64,000 bases of DNA, taken from the NCBI GenBank assembly GCA_033439685.1, contig JAUEDM010000006.1:372001-436000 (forward strand), in the 5' to 3' direction. A model generated the notes under the pieces. It searched no databases and had not been told where the DNA came from. It saw only the letters and a program-made list of their open reading frames with translations. Source of the DNA: Apodospora peruviana (Eukaryota > Ascomycota > Sordariomycetes > Sordariales > Lasiosphaeriaceae). Below are positions 8,723 through 20,055 of the stretch, one piece after another (the stretch's first letter is position 1; every line of letters starts with the position of its first letter). The position numbers and the translations under genes were made by a program.

Positions 8723-11700
8723 CTACTTAAGAGCTCTGTCACGGACGAAATTCTTGGCCAGCTTCATGCTCCAGAAACCATTAAAAAGATCAAAACACCA
8801 CGGGCTGTTGCCGTCGGTGGCGGGACAGTAGGTCCGGCTCGTCCTGCCCCTGTAGGCCACGACGCCATAACCGGAGCACTGCCCGGCGTTGACGTCGCCT
8901 CTGCATTCAACGACGGCGCCCTCGATGTTTTTGCCGCAAATGTCGCCAATCTGGTGGCCGACGCCGTTCCCGTCGACCTCCCAACCCTTGCCGTTGGTCA
9001 TGTCTCGAGCACCTAAGGAAAAGGCGTGGGTGCAGCCGAAGAAGTTACAGTCATCGAGCTGGTGGAGCCCCAGGCAGTACCACGGGTTCTGGAACGGGGG
9101 CAAGGCCGGAGGAGTCGGGGTGTCGGTCGGTTCGTCGGAGGTGGAGTCCAGACGGGATCGGGGGTGCAAGGGCAGTTGTACTTGGTGCTCTTGCAGACGT
9201 AGTTGCCGCTGTCGCTGAGGCCGCCATCGCAGTCGCGACACTGGCCGGTGTTGCCGCAGGTGGAAGGCACGGGCAGGCAAGGACAGTTGACAAAGTTGCC
9301 GCGGCACCTGGCGACGCCATCCAGGAAGGCGCCATCACATCCGTTCTTATCGCAGTTCTGGGGGGTGCCGCAGGTGGCCGAGGTCGGGTTGCACTGGCAG
9401 CCAACAAAGTTGCCCCGACACCGGGCCACGTCATTGGCGTCGTAGGCGCCTGCACACCCGTTCTTGTCACAGCTCTGCGGCGCACCGCACATAGTGGCCG
9501 TGGCCTTGCACTTGCAGCCCTTGAAGAAGTTCTGGCACACCGGCTCGACCACGTTGCCGGGGAAGCCACCCTGGCAGTTGCCGGCATCACAGCTCTGGGG
9601 TTTCCCGCACGTGGCCGTGTTCACCTTGCACTCGCAGCCGACGAAGTTGCTGGTGCAGTAGGCCTTGCCGTTGGACAGCGCGAAGGCGCCGTTGCAGCCG
9701 TTCATGCCGCAGTCCTGCGGCGGGCCGCACGTGTTAGGCGTGGCATTGCACTCACAGCCCTTGAAGAAGTTCTGGCAGGTGGGCAGTGGGGTGCTGCCGG
9801 TGAAGTCTCCCTGGCAGTTGCCGGCGTCACAGCTCTGTCGGTTCCCACACGTGTGCGCCTTCGCCGTGCACTGGCATCCGATAAAGCTGAGCGTGCAGCT
9901 CGCGATGCCCGTCGACAGCGAGAAGGCCCCGTTGCAGTCGTTGATGTCGCAACTCTTGTTCGGTCCGCACGTGTTGGGCGTCGCCGTGCAGTCACATCCG
10001 GCAAAGTTGTTGGTGCACTGCGCATACTTGACGTTGCCCAATCCGTTGAAGGAACCGGCACAGCCGTTGTTATCACAGCTCTGTCGAGGCCCGCACGTCG
10101 CCGGCGTGACATCGCACTCGCAACCAGCAAAGTTGCCAATGCACTGCGGATACTTGACGTTGCCCAATCCGTTGAAGGAACCCCCGCAACCGTTCTTATA
10201 GCAGCTTTGCCGGGGACCACAGGTCGCCGCCGTTACCGTGCAGTTGCATCCGACAAAGTTGCCGCTGCACTGGGGGTACTTGGCGTTTCCGAGGTTGTTG
10301 AAGGTGCCTTGACATCCGTTCTTATCGCAGCTCTGGCGAGGACCGCATGTCGTGTCTCGGTCGCAGTACAGTCGCAGCCCTCGAAATTGCCGGTGCATTT
10401 GGGATACTTGGTATTGCCGAGCCCGTTGAAGGACCCGGCACAGCCATCTTTGTCGCAGCTCTGCCGAGGACCGCACGTTGCTGCCGTGATGACGCACCGA
10501 CAGCCTCTGGCCGGTCCGGCCCTACAGATCGGATACTTGGCAAGGCCGTTAAAGCCGCCATCGCAGCTGTTGGCATCGCAATTCTCGGGAATGCCGCAGG
10601 CAATGCCGGTGGGGGCCGGCATGTCGGTAAACGTCATGGGCGCCCGAGCACCGTGAGGAGTTTGTACAGCCCGATGCCACCAGCCGAGACGGTGGTGGCC
10701 GGTGAGGTAGGTGGTGGTGCCGGACATACGCTGGCCTGCACGCAGTCCCTGTACGCCGTGTACAGGTAGACGGCAAACGCCTGCCCCTCGGGCGAGCCGC
10801 TGGTGTATTTGTTCCGGTCGAGCCAGTTGTAGGGGTTTACTGCTGGCGAGAAGATGCCGCCGCTGGTCTGGTGGCGAACCACAGCCTTACGGTTGGTGTC
10901 GGCCCAGGTGACGTACTTCTGCGGAAACATGGCCGGGTCGTTGACGGCCATGCGGTAGGCAATGGCCGAGAGCAGGGCGGTGCCCGAGATCTCACCGAAC
11001 CAGCCGGCGTCGTTAAAGTAGTTGCGAAGCAGCCCGTCATCGAAGCCCGACAGCATGGACCCGTCCAGAATCTCCTTGATCCAGCCCTTGAGCTGGCCGG
11101 CTTGGGCCGTCATCGATGCCGACCCGGACCACTTCTGCAGAGTGTGCAGCACGCGCACCATGCCGTAGCCCGCCCAGCCGTTGCCCGTCGACCAGAGCCC
11201 CGTGTCCTGAGACTGCGGCCCGATGATATGGCGCCAGTTCAAAAACTGGTCATTCTTGAGAACCGCACGCTGCAGACCGCATTGACTGACCGTCTCGGCC
11301 ATGAAAGTGGCATTGTTGGTCTGCACAGCCAAGTATGCCACTGGGTTTTCGTATCAGCCTTTAATGTTTCCACCATGGTGTTGGACCAAGGCAACTTACA
11401 AACCGGAAATGACATGGCCATATTGTCTGCCCAGAGCTCGGCGACGTCCGGACGGTGGGAAATAGCGCCGTTGCTCCATCTCGGCACCAAATTAAGCAGA
11501 TAATGCGCTTGATGGTTTGCTGCGTCGAGGTATACTTGGTCGGACTTGCCAATCATGATTGCAGACACGCCAAGCGAGGCAGGCTCTCCCGGTGCCGAGT
11601 TCGGAACCAGCACCTGGCGTTGAGCGAGATGAACTGCTTTGCGTAGCGGAGCGCAAACGTGCTTCCCATGGCAGCAGTAGGCACATTGCCACCGGGAAAC

Positions 11701-11918
11701 GGGTTCGAGCCAAACACCGAGAGCTCCGGGTTGTAGAGCTCTAGTAGCGCTTCGGCGGCTGTGCCCCATTCCCAAGACTCGGACGCCAGGTTGACCATGG
11801 CCTGGGCCGCTGCGAAGCCATCAAATCCAGCGTCGACATTGACGGCGCCGACCATGCCTGGGGTGAAGAGAAGAAGACTGAACAAGAAGTGTTTGGCGCC
11901 ATGCCAACAACACGCCAT
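8723..11918 (-). pseudogene. six-hairpin glycosidase (GH88/GH105, YteR-like) with C-terminal cysteine repeats; frame-broken
   Basis: Secreted protein starting at the ATG at 11918 with a hydrophobic signal (HFLFSLLLFTPGMVGA). The hydrolase part has ISHRPDVAELWADNMAM. A 59-bp intron (11341-11399) follows, splicing cleanly to LAYLAVQTNNATF, then DTGLWSTGNGWAGYGM and SGSPEGQAFAVYLYTAYRD. This pattern fits fungal YteR-like six-hairpin enzymes of the GH88/GH105 group, which cleave unsaturated pectin-type disaccharides; the substrate here is inferred. Twelve six-cysteine repeats follow, then a Pro/Thr linker and an unknown C-terminal domain ending at 8723. The frame breaks near 11613, 10643, 10355 and 9117-9150. 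The last could be a 65-bp intron with a poor GTCTGG donor. The other breaks resemble one-base losses (10355 could also be a two-base duplication). It is a decaying gene or contains sequence errors. Confidence 0.75.
9154..10606 (-). repeat. array of twelve six-cysteine protein repeats
   Basis: Reading the minus strand, a motif of 38-42 residues recurs twelve times, typified by TCGPRQSCDKNGC, a variable loop, C, NFxGC, C. Each copy has six cysteines. Copies 2-5 form one similar group (with FNGLGN and KYPQC). Copies 6-7 and 8-9 look like a duplicated pair (GAF type followed by AGNCQG and FFKGC type). Copy 12 is shorter and degenerate. The six-Cys spacing suggests a disulfide-stabilised, extracellular binding module. 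Confidence 0.9.
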
Positions 11919-13261
11919 TTTGGCAAGGTGGTTACCTAGGTAAAGGGGTTTTCGGTTGACTCTGCCAATTATTGCCACAAACACGTTTCTCAGATGTGCA
12001 GCCGCAGCGAGCAACGTCAGGAAGGAGGAGTGCGCATCAAGTCGCTTAAAGTGCATATAGATTATCTATCTAGAATTGCTAAGACTCGGGGGATACGGAG
12101 GATACGGAGACAAGGCACCTACCTACGACAGCACTCGTAATACCTACAGGTGTCGGAGCTACATCACGAGGTGCTACGCCAGGGACAGGGTTACACGACA
12201 TCCTTCGGCTACCCCTATGGTCTGGACCCATCCATCCATGTTGACTATTCGGTAGGTAGACACTAGTCTAATTCGGCATCGAGGTCTGATGCTGGATGCG
12301 CTCGCCATAAGAAAACAAATTTCAAAAAGCAGGCAAGGCTAGCCTCCGTCACAGACGTTGGGTTACATCTATTTACTGACAGATGAAAGAGTCTGACCTA
12401 ATAACTTGGTGGCTGAGGCAAGTGACCAGCTACCTAGCTTGGCTCAAAGCGGCTGAGTAACCGTCCTATACGGAATACAGCCTCGCTCGGCTTTCGATGT
12501 CAGAGAAATGGTTACATCCATAGCACGAACAAACTAATCCGTTCTAGCCTCGGTTCCATTGCCATGATGAAGTTAGGTACTTCAGCCTTGGCGTCACTTA
12601 TCAAGCAATGCTTACGCACTTATTCAGCCGTAGGGGTAGGTAACATGTTCAATAGCCCTATATGTACCGTATCTAATGCTGCTAGCGTGCCACGGTACGG
12701 GGGATGCGGTCGCAACTAGTAACTGACCTCCTCGCTTATCTAGGTAGACACCGATTATTCCTATTTACCACGGATGGTGACCACGTCTTATTTAGTCTGG
12801 ACCCCCCTGAACCCCTGACAACATGAAGGTCACTGGCGATCGATTATCCCCTAGCTGGGTCAACAGACCTCACTCATCAACGGGCCGGACCAGGCAACAG
12901 CTAAACCAATCCTTTCTTGTCAGAATCGCACGATAATGTGATGTGATTCAATATCACAGTAATAGCGTAACACTGGTTGGGTGGTAGTATTCATCCCGTG
13001 ATCACAAAACTGTAGGAATATTGGACTGAGAATAGAGCCATGTCAGCACGGTACCCAGACATGGATACGATCACCAGGTACTCAATGAGAGCTGTGCTGG
13101 GGTTTGGAAAAGATTGAGATGCACTCGGCACTCGGCACTATAGGTTCTGGTAATGATTGTAAGCAGGTACATACATATACAGACGATAGGTTTGGGCCGA
13201 GTCAGGGCGACGCAACGCGACACGGACGACGTTGGGCTCGGATGCTCATAGATCTTTGACA
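11919..13261. promoter_or_regulatory. divergent intergenic region between two broken secreted-protein genes
   Basis: About 1.34 kb between the head-to-head starts of the glycosidase (minus) and the SGNH multidomain gene (plus), so it should hold both promoters. CTACCTAGGTA-like motifs recur. No clear gene is seen. Shared regulation is only inferred from the arrangement. Confidence 0.4.
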
Positions 13262-16200
13262 ATGAAGCCGTTTGTGCTGGTTGTCGTGGCTCTCCTCTCG
13301 ACTTGCGGCAATAGACTTTATGCGAGCGCAGCGCCGCAGCCGCGATTGAGCCCGCCTCTCTACGTCCCTCCTCACTTGGAGCTTGACGCTGCATCTTCGC
13401 TCTCTCGTCGAGCCTCGAGTGATCCCTCGTGTCCAGACGGCTACCTCTGCGGACAGCAGGCCTGTCCGGCTGGAGTCATCTGTGCCGATGGGGACAGCTG
13501 CTTCAGTTTCGAAGGGACCTTGGCTTGTGGGCCCGGCAACATCAAGTAGTGCGCCCTCAAGCCTAGCACATTCGAGGCCGTTAGATGTGCCGGAGCTGGC
13601 GGGCTTTGCTGGTAAGTGCTTCTGATGCTGCCCTGTCGACTACCTTAGGTACCTATGCTTCAACTCAAGGAATAATGCTAACCTAGACGGACACACTACC
13701 TAGCCATGGCAACTGCTACGTCTCAAATGCAGTATGTTGCGACTTCCCCAGCATCAAGTGTACAGTCGGCCAGCGGTGCAACGCCTGCAGCTCCGGAGAG
13801 ACGTGCGCTGCAAATACATGCGTCGCGCCATCGCCGTCCAGCAGCAGCACTACAACCAAGTCTGCAACTCGGTCTGTCACCCTGCCTGGAACCCAGTCCG
13901 CTACCCAGTCTGTTAGCCAGTCCACCACCCGGTCTTCAACTTCCAGTGCGCCGCCATCCTCAACCTCGTCCGACGAACCCGGTCCAACGCCAATCAACCA
14001 TGTGCAGAAATCCTGGGTAGCCTTTGGGGACTCTTTTGCTGCCGGTCCCGGCGCGGGATATGAGGCGCAACCACCCACCAGCGGGGAATGTATGCGGCGG
14101 ACGGGCTCGTACCCCTATCAGCTCGACAAACAGTCCTGGTTCGGGGACGCGGGCCATCACTTTCACTTCCTCGCGTGCAGTGGTGCCGTCACGGATGATC
14201 TCAACGGCACACAGTTCCTCAACTGGCCTCTTGAAGGCCATGGCACGGCCGACGTCAACCACACCGACATTGCCACCATATCCATAGGCGGTAACGACGT
14301 CGGCTTCGTCAAGGTGCTCGACCACTGCATCTTTCGTTTCAGCATCGGTTCCACGACTGCGACGCCGCCATGGACGAGGCCCGCGGCAAGATCGAGGCGC
14401 TGGGCCCCAAGCTGTTCGACACGTACGACCACATCCTTCAGATCAACGACCGCTTCCATGGCCCGCGGCATTTCCAGCTCCTCGTGACTGGCTACGACCG
14501 CTTCTTCAACGCCGAGACCGAGGCTTGCAACCACTACTCGTTCGGCTTCTGGTTCCATGTGCCGCTGGCAATGGAGCTGCGTCAACAACTTAACAACCTG
14601 ACCGTCCAGCTCAACGACAAGATAGCCGACACCGTCGACTCGATCAACGACAAGCATGCTTACAACCGAGCTCAGTTCGTCGACACAGACCCCCAATTTG
14701 AGGGCCACCGCTTCTGCGAGGACGGGGTGGTCGAGCCCGACGGAGAGAACAAGAACACGTGGTTCTTCCTCATCAACGGCGAGGACTCACCGGCGCCCTC
14801 CCCGGAGATGCCAGTCAACAGAGTGCCACTGAGCGACGAGCAGTGCGTGACAGTTCTGGCGCAGGCTAAGGACTGGGGCAACTACATCCAATGTGCCATC
14901 CGTGACTCGCTGTCGTCGGACCCGTCGCTGGAGCCGGTACCGGGAGCGCTGGGGCCCGACAACGACCTGAATGTGCCGGACCTCTTCTTCTCGGCAAAAG
15001 AGTCATACGTTAAGGCCTTCCACCCCAAGTCGGCGGGCCACGCGGCTGTTGTGGGTGCCACGCAGAGGACATTGGTGAAGCAACCGGTCGCGCCGCTCCA
15101 CCGGGCTTTGGTCATGTTCCACGGAACGATACCCGAGTTTAACCTCATGAAGGGCACGATCCCCCGCCTCGGCGGTATTCCCACCAGCTACACGCGGGGA
15201 GATATTGCCCTGAAGGGCTACTACACGTGGATGTCGGAAGCGACCTATCACCACGTCAAGAATTATCCTGGAGTCAAGGGCATCTCGTGGTATCCAGCCG
15301 ACATGGATATCGAAGTTCCCGACTTGCCAGACAGTCTCGAGGACAATGCCAACGAAGCAGCAACAGCAAGTGATAACAATATTGCTAACGAGACCCATCA
15401 AAAGAGACAGATGACGCAGTCGTTGCTGACAGCTCAGTTACCGGAGAGAGGTACAAACCTCTGGCATCTGAAACATCTTTCCCGCCTACCAGCGTACTCG
15501 GGCGAGGACTACTGGGAGTACGGCTTGCCCATATTCGAAGCGTGGAAGGGCCGCCCGAGGATCTATGCCCACAAAGATGTAGTGGCGGGGGATTATCTGA
15601 TTGTCGTAGGCGCGACCGACGAAGAAGGGCTACAAGGCCATATCAGCAACCATTACCCAAACCTCCTGACCACGTTTGCGCCGGGAATCGACGTAACGGT
15701 CGTCGGTCTGCCGGATAATTATCGCATAGGCGTGAGCGGGACCTCGTACTCGACGGCCATCACCGCCGGGGTTGCCGCCTACTTTCTTGGGCGCGCCGAC
15801 CTAGCCCCCCAGCTGCAGCGTCCCCACGTGGGCGCCAAGATGAAGTCGTTGCTGAAGCGGGTGGCTACTTACCACTCGAACGGTGGCATCTTTGGGATTG
15901 AAGGATATGATGATGTTCTTGGCTTGTACAACTACATCCCCTGCAGCGCCGAGCAAACTGCGACCAGCAGTGGCGGTGATGATCTGGTGACACAGAAAAT
16001 CAGAGCCCCTGGTTTCTTGCTTGCCAAAGGTGCTGGGGTATGTGTTCCCCCTTCCTTCCTGTTTCCCTTTTCCACTACCACATGTGGCTAACAACACCTA
16101 AACACCAGGCTGAGTGCACCTCTGTTGTGACCGCCTCGTTGAAACGTTCGTACAAGCGCCGAGGCTGTTGGGCCGACGATCCCAGTCATCCCGTCCTGGT

Positions 16201-16556
16201 TGACACCGCCTTCCCAGGGGGTAGACCAGCCAAAACGATCAACGAGTACGTGGAGCTTTGTGCTCCCAGTGATGATCCGCCAACTTCATACTTGGTCCTG
16301 GGCATGAGAGGGTAAGTCCACTTCCTGGGCCTCGATCGGTATTTCTCTCATCATTGACTTATCCTTGAATAGTGATGAGTGTTTTAGCGCCGAGGCAATG
16401 CCTGCCACCAGTAGCGAGCGGGGGCTCCTTGAATGCGATGAAACTTGCACCAACAATAACCGTCAGTCTTGCGGGCGCGCCCACCCCGAGCCAGATTATG
16501 GCCGACATGGGTACCGTGTCATTGTTTACGAAAAGGAAGTCCCTCCTGCATCATAA
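13262..16556 (+). pseudogene. secreted SGNH hydrolase / I9-like / partial subtilisin / WSC-like fusion, frame-broken
   Basis: Starts at ATG 13262 with a signal peptide (VLVVVALLSTCGNRLYASAA) and a cysteine-rich N-terminal module. An intron lies at 13612-13703. A Ser/Thr-rich linker precedes an SGNH (GDSL-like) hydrolase: nucleophile block VAFGDSFAAGPGAG, GGND block SIGGNDVGF, and C-terminal FHPKSAGHAAV. Next comes a segment resembling a protease-inhibitor I9 prodomain (WMSEATYHHVKNYPGVKGI). Then comes only the C-terminal third of a peptidase S8 domain with its serine motif (GVSGTSYSTAITAGVAAYF). After introns at 16038-16108 and 16312-16372 the protein ends in a WSC-like domain (YLVLGMRGGDECF, CDETCTNNNRQSC). 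There is an in-frame TAG at 13547-13549 and a probable one-base loss near 14331-14345. Both would end translation early, so I call it a pseudogene unless they are sequencing errors. Confidence 0.75.
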
Positions 16557-19500
16557 TTCCATGGTCATGTGGTGTGGTGAGTTGCTTGTGTGGGACGACA
16601 GGGAGAGATCATGTAGACTAATGGATGGAGAACGAGACAATGAAAAAAAAACCATTTTCTTTACGCTTCACAGCGTCACCATATTATCAATCCACCTACC
16701 TCTAGCTAGCGGATGTATGAGTTGCCACTATTACCTGGTGGTCTGGTGAGAAGATGATTAATCCTCTTTACCCCTAGCAGAGAAGAGAAATGCGATGAGT
16801 TCATACTTAAATGGTCAAGGGGAGGAAGGAAGCAAGATTACCATATCTGTTCCCCTTGAAAAGATAATCGAGATGGAGTATGCAGGCTCGGAGATACCGC
16901 CAAGAAAAATACTCGTCAGCTTTACATTGCCCGGCTCTTCGGACCCCAGAAACTTGACTCTTGACCTGGACAAGGCATAGTGATCAGGTTTCTCAGGTCT
17001 TGCCACCAGTTTCGTGAGCTGGTTAATTAAATTGAGCTCAAGAGATAGTTGCCCAAGCCGACAACAGTGACCAAGACGATCCAAGAACCCATGATCTCAC
17101 CCTGGCTATACATATAGGGGTCTGGCGGAATTGCAAGAGGATCGAGAAGACTCGGTACCGGGTGGCTAAGGTGTGTCGCCTGTATTATTCTGCTCATGGA
17201 AATGCTCAGGGCAAAGCATGAGATCTTCTTGAGTAGGTAGTAGAGTAACAGATAAGAAGCAGTGGCCAGCCTTGAGAGTATCTTGAGTGTGGAACCACTC
17301 TGGTCTCTCGCGCAGTATTCCTAACACGACACCCACCAGGAGAATAATTGTCGTGTCCAGCCATTGCTTATCGCCGTGCCAAGGCGAAGGAGACACACAA
17401 GGTAAAATGTCGGACGCTGTCGGATACCAGAGATACGACGAAGAGAAGAGGATCGGCATTGTCGAAGTCGATTTGAGGTGGGAGTAACAGTCTCGACGGC
17501 AGAGTATTTGCTCGGGTTAGTTGGAAAGCAAGAGACAGGACCAAGAGAACAGCATGCATAATGAGGGCGGTGGAAGAAAACCGACCTTTGCCCGCAACTT
17601 CCGGCGGTCGATCAATACCTGACTGATCATCTCGTACTGCATGGGATCGTCAACCTCCCACAGTTTCCGTTGACCCGTCTGGACTATTCCGATCTCTAGA
17701 AGTAGAGGAGGCTGTGAGCGAAAGGTGGTCTCTGAAAAGAGCAACAGCTCGAACGAAGAAGCCTGCGGGATTCTGCTTGGCAGTTTCTTCTCATCTTTTT
17801 CTTCACCACCATGTATGCTGCCTCCTTTTCCCGGCCCAAGACCCACTTGGTCGCCCAATATGGTTGGCTATTTACCTAGCGACGAGTACGAAATCCCAAT
17901 CCCTGATGCTACAGGTGGGGGTTGCGTGGTGGTCTCGAGCAACCGAACACTAAACGAGGTCAAAAACAGGCTTGACTATCTTGGCTACTGTCATGTGAGC
18001 CTTGGAACAAGCAATGCTGGGACCTTCTAGAAGCCGGTCATGTTTCTAGTCTAGATCTTTCGTATATCGGTTGATACTTCATCCCCGGAGTGATGATTTC
18101 ATAACCAAAACACCCCACAAAGATAGATGACACCGAGGGAGTCACACAGTCTACCCACCCACATACACGTGGACATGTTGGCTCGGAGGAAGCCCGGCGA
18201 CCACTGGTAAAGGGAGGTGCCGGCATTTCTTTTGGCCCCCTTTGTGGTTTGTCTCCCTCCATGGCTACCTGCCTACCTTCAGTCGACCACACAGATGGAA
18301 TACCCCGGCTCTTGACCACTGCCGCACCAGAAATTGATCTTGCGTCATGTCAGAGACTGACAAAACACTATCCCGGATAGGCAAGCGATTGGGCGACAGG
18401 CCAGCCTCGACAAGATGAAAAGGAGAGATGCAGAGAATATGCAAGGAATTACAAAAAGAAGGAATTAGCCTCAAGATGCACTGGGTACAAAAAGACCCGA
18501 GCGCGGGAATTAGAAGGGTCCGGGATTTCGTGGACAGTCCAGTGGACAGGAGTGATGTAGATTAGGACCAACAGTCTGGGCTTCCTGTCCCCCAGATATT
18601 GCGCTCTCTGTGTGGCGTGGGTTGGCGTATAGTCGCGGCGTCCAAACATCTCGATCCGTTGCCGTCCATGCTTGGCTGCCGTCCTATTTCTGGGGAACTC
18701 TGCATCCACAGTCATGATCAAATCTTGCTGCTCGATCCTGAAAGGGGGGCAGACAAGATCCACCCCCAACTCGGACTCCTGCTTGCAGTTTGGTTGACGA
18801 GAAGAATCTGCCGAGTGAGGCTGCTTGCTTCCGAGTAACTGCACGTAGTGTCTACTCTATGGTAAATACAGAAAGTATTCGCCTCTGGCTCGTTATCCGG
18901 GCAATCCTTGTTCCCCAGGGCTCAAGATACAAACCTAGACAAAATCAACAACACCCCAAGGCCATTTCAGAGTGACTGCAGAGATCTGGCCATGGCAGGG
19001 TATCGCTGGTACCTGGCAACATACCCGGTTGGAGAGAGAAGTATCCCAAATCAAAAAAGTCCAATGAGCGACACTGAAGCTGGTGTTTGCCACTTGACGC
19101 CTAGACTCCATATCTGTAGGAAAGAAAGATTGACAATTGATCATATGCTTCAAAGGCCCGAGGCGGCTCACAACAAGCAGCCAATCGGTTCACGGCGCCA
19201 GCTCCTCCACAGACGCCTCCTCCACACCCCAGACGGCCCCAGGCTGTATCTCTCCACGTTTCTCTCCACGTTCCCGAGCACCAAGAATAGCTGACAGTGG
19301 TTCGGCTGCGCTGTCAACCAACGAGATTCTCACCGTCACACTCTATACGTCACTTTTTCCCTGTCTCTGCCGCTCGTAGTTGATTAATCAGGGGTGTGGG
19401 AAGCAATGTCCCCTGTGCAATCGAGAGGGGAGGAGCGTGACCTCGCGCAATATATTAGGGACGGCCTTTGTTTACCCGGGAGGCTCAATTCACCCGCGCT

Positions 19501-20055
19501 TCCAGTCCTCTCTCCTTCTAGGCTCCCCTACAGCCCAACCCAGCACTAAAGAAAAATTGAGAAAAACACTTAGAGCGCAAGCTATAGACCTACACGGTTC
19601 TAAACTGCGATCCGGAGCTCCGGCAATTCTCCACGAATGGCATCGACGCGTCCAACCCAATCACTTATATTATACCCAGATGAGAGAAACTCTTCGAACT
19701 TGTTCCGTAGCATCGGCAGTTAGTACTTGCCGGGAGCCTGAACTCGCCGCTGGATTGTCATGGACCGGGTCACGGCTGCGAGCAGGTCCAGTCTGGTCGG
19801 AAGGGGAGGTGGACACTCGAGGACGAAGGAGGCAAAATGGTCACAAGATCCAGCTAGTATAAGTGCATGGTGCAACATCAAAAGCCGGAGCAATTCCTGG
19901 TTTCTTTCTCTCCCTTTTCCCCTTAACCTCGTCCCTTCTTTTGACAGAGCTGTTCTGCTAGCAGCAAACTCAACAACCGCTTCTCTCCTCCCCGGTCAAG
20001 GCCCTCCCAAACCGAGACACCGTCAACTGTGAAGAGGAAGAAAGAGAAAGGCAAG
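16557..20055. other. 3.5-kb region without a supported gene
   Basis: Only short reading frames occur. Candidates such as 16797-16980 (plus), 17166-17459 (minus, with one hydrophobic stretch) and 17860-18030 (plus) have ATG starts but no known domain and no convincing splice links. The last 600 bp is the promoter and 5' leader of the next gene: TATAAG at 19858-19863, then CT-rich sequence near 19910-19950. Confidence 0.45.
17860..18030 (+). CDS. unrecognised small ORF, possible gene fragment
   Basis: A 56-residue frame starting at ATG 17860. Its ordered, mixed composition (PSDEYEIPIPDATGGGCVVV, then NEVKNRLDYLGYC) looks more like protein than neighbouring frames. No domain was recognised and no signal peptide is present. 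It may be the last exon of a lost or unrecognised gene, or chance. Confidence 0.2.
   Translation: MVGYLPSDEYEIPIPDATGGGCVVVSSNRTLNEVKNRLDYLGYCHVSLGTSNAGTF

Noticed and set aside
9853..10656. 267-codon plus-strand frame opposite the cysteine repeats
   Set aside because: It is the mirror of a repetitive GC-rich coding strand; repeats keep the antisense frame open. It has no domain of its own.
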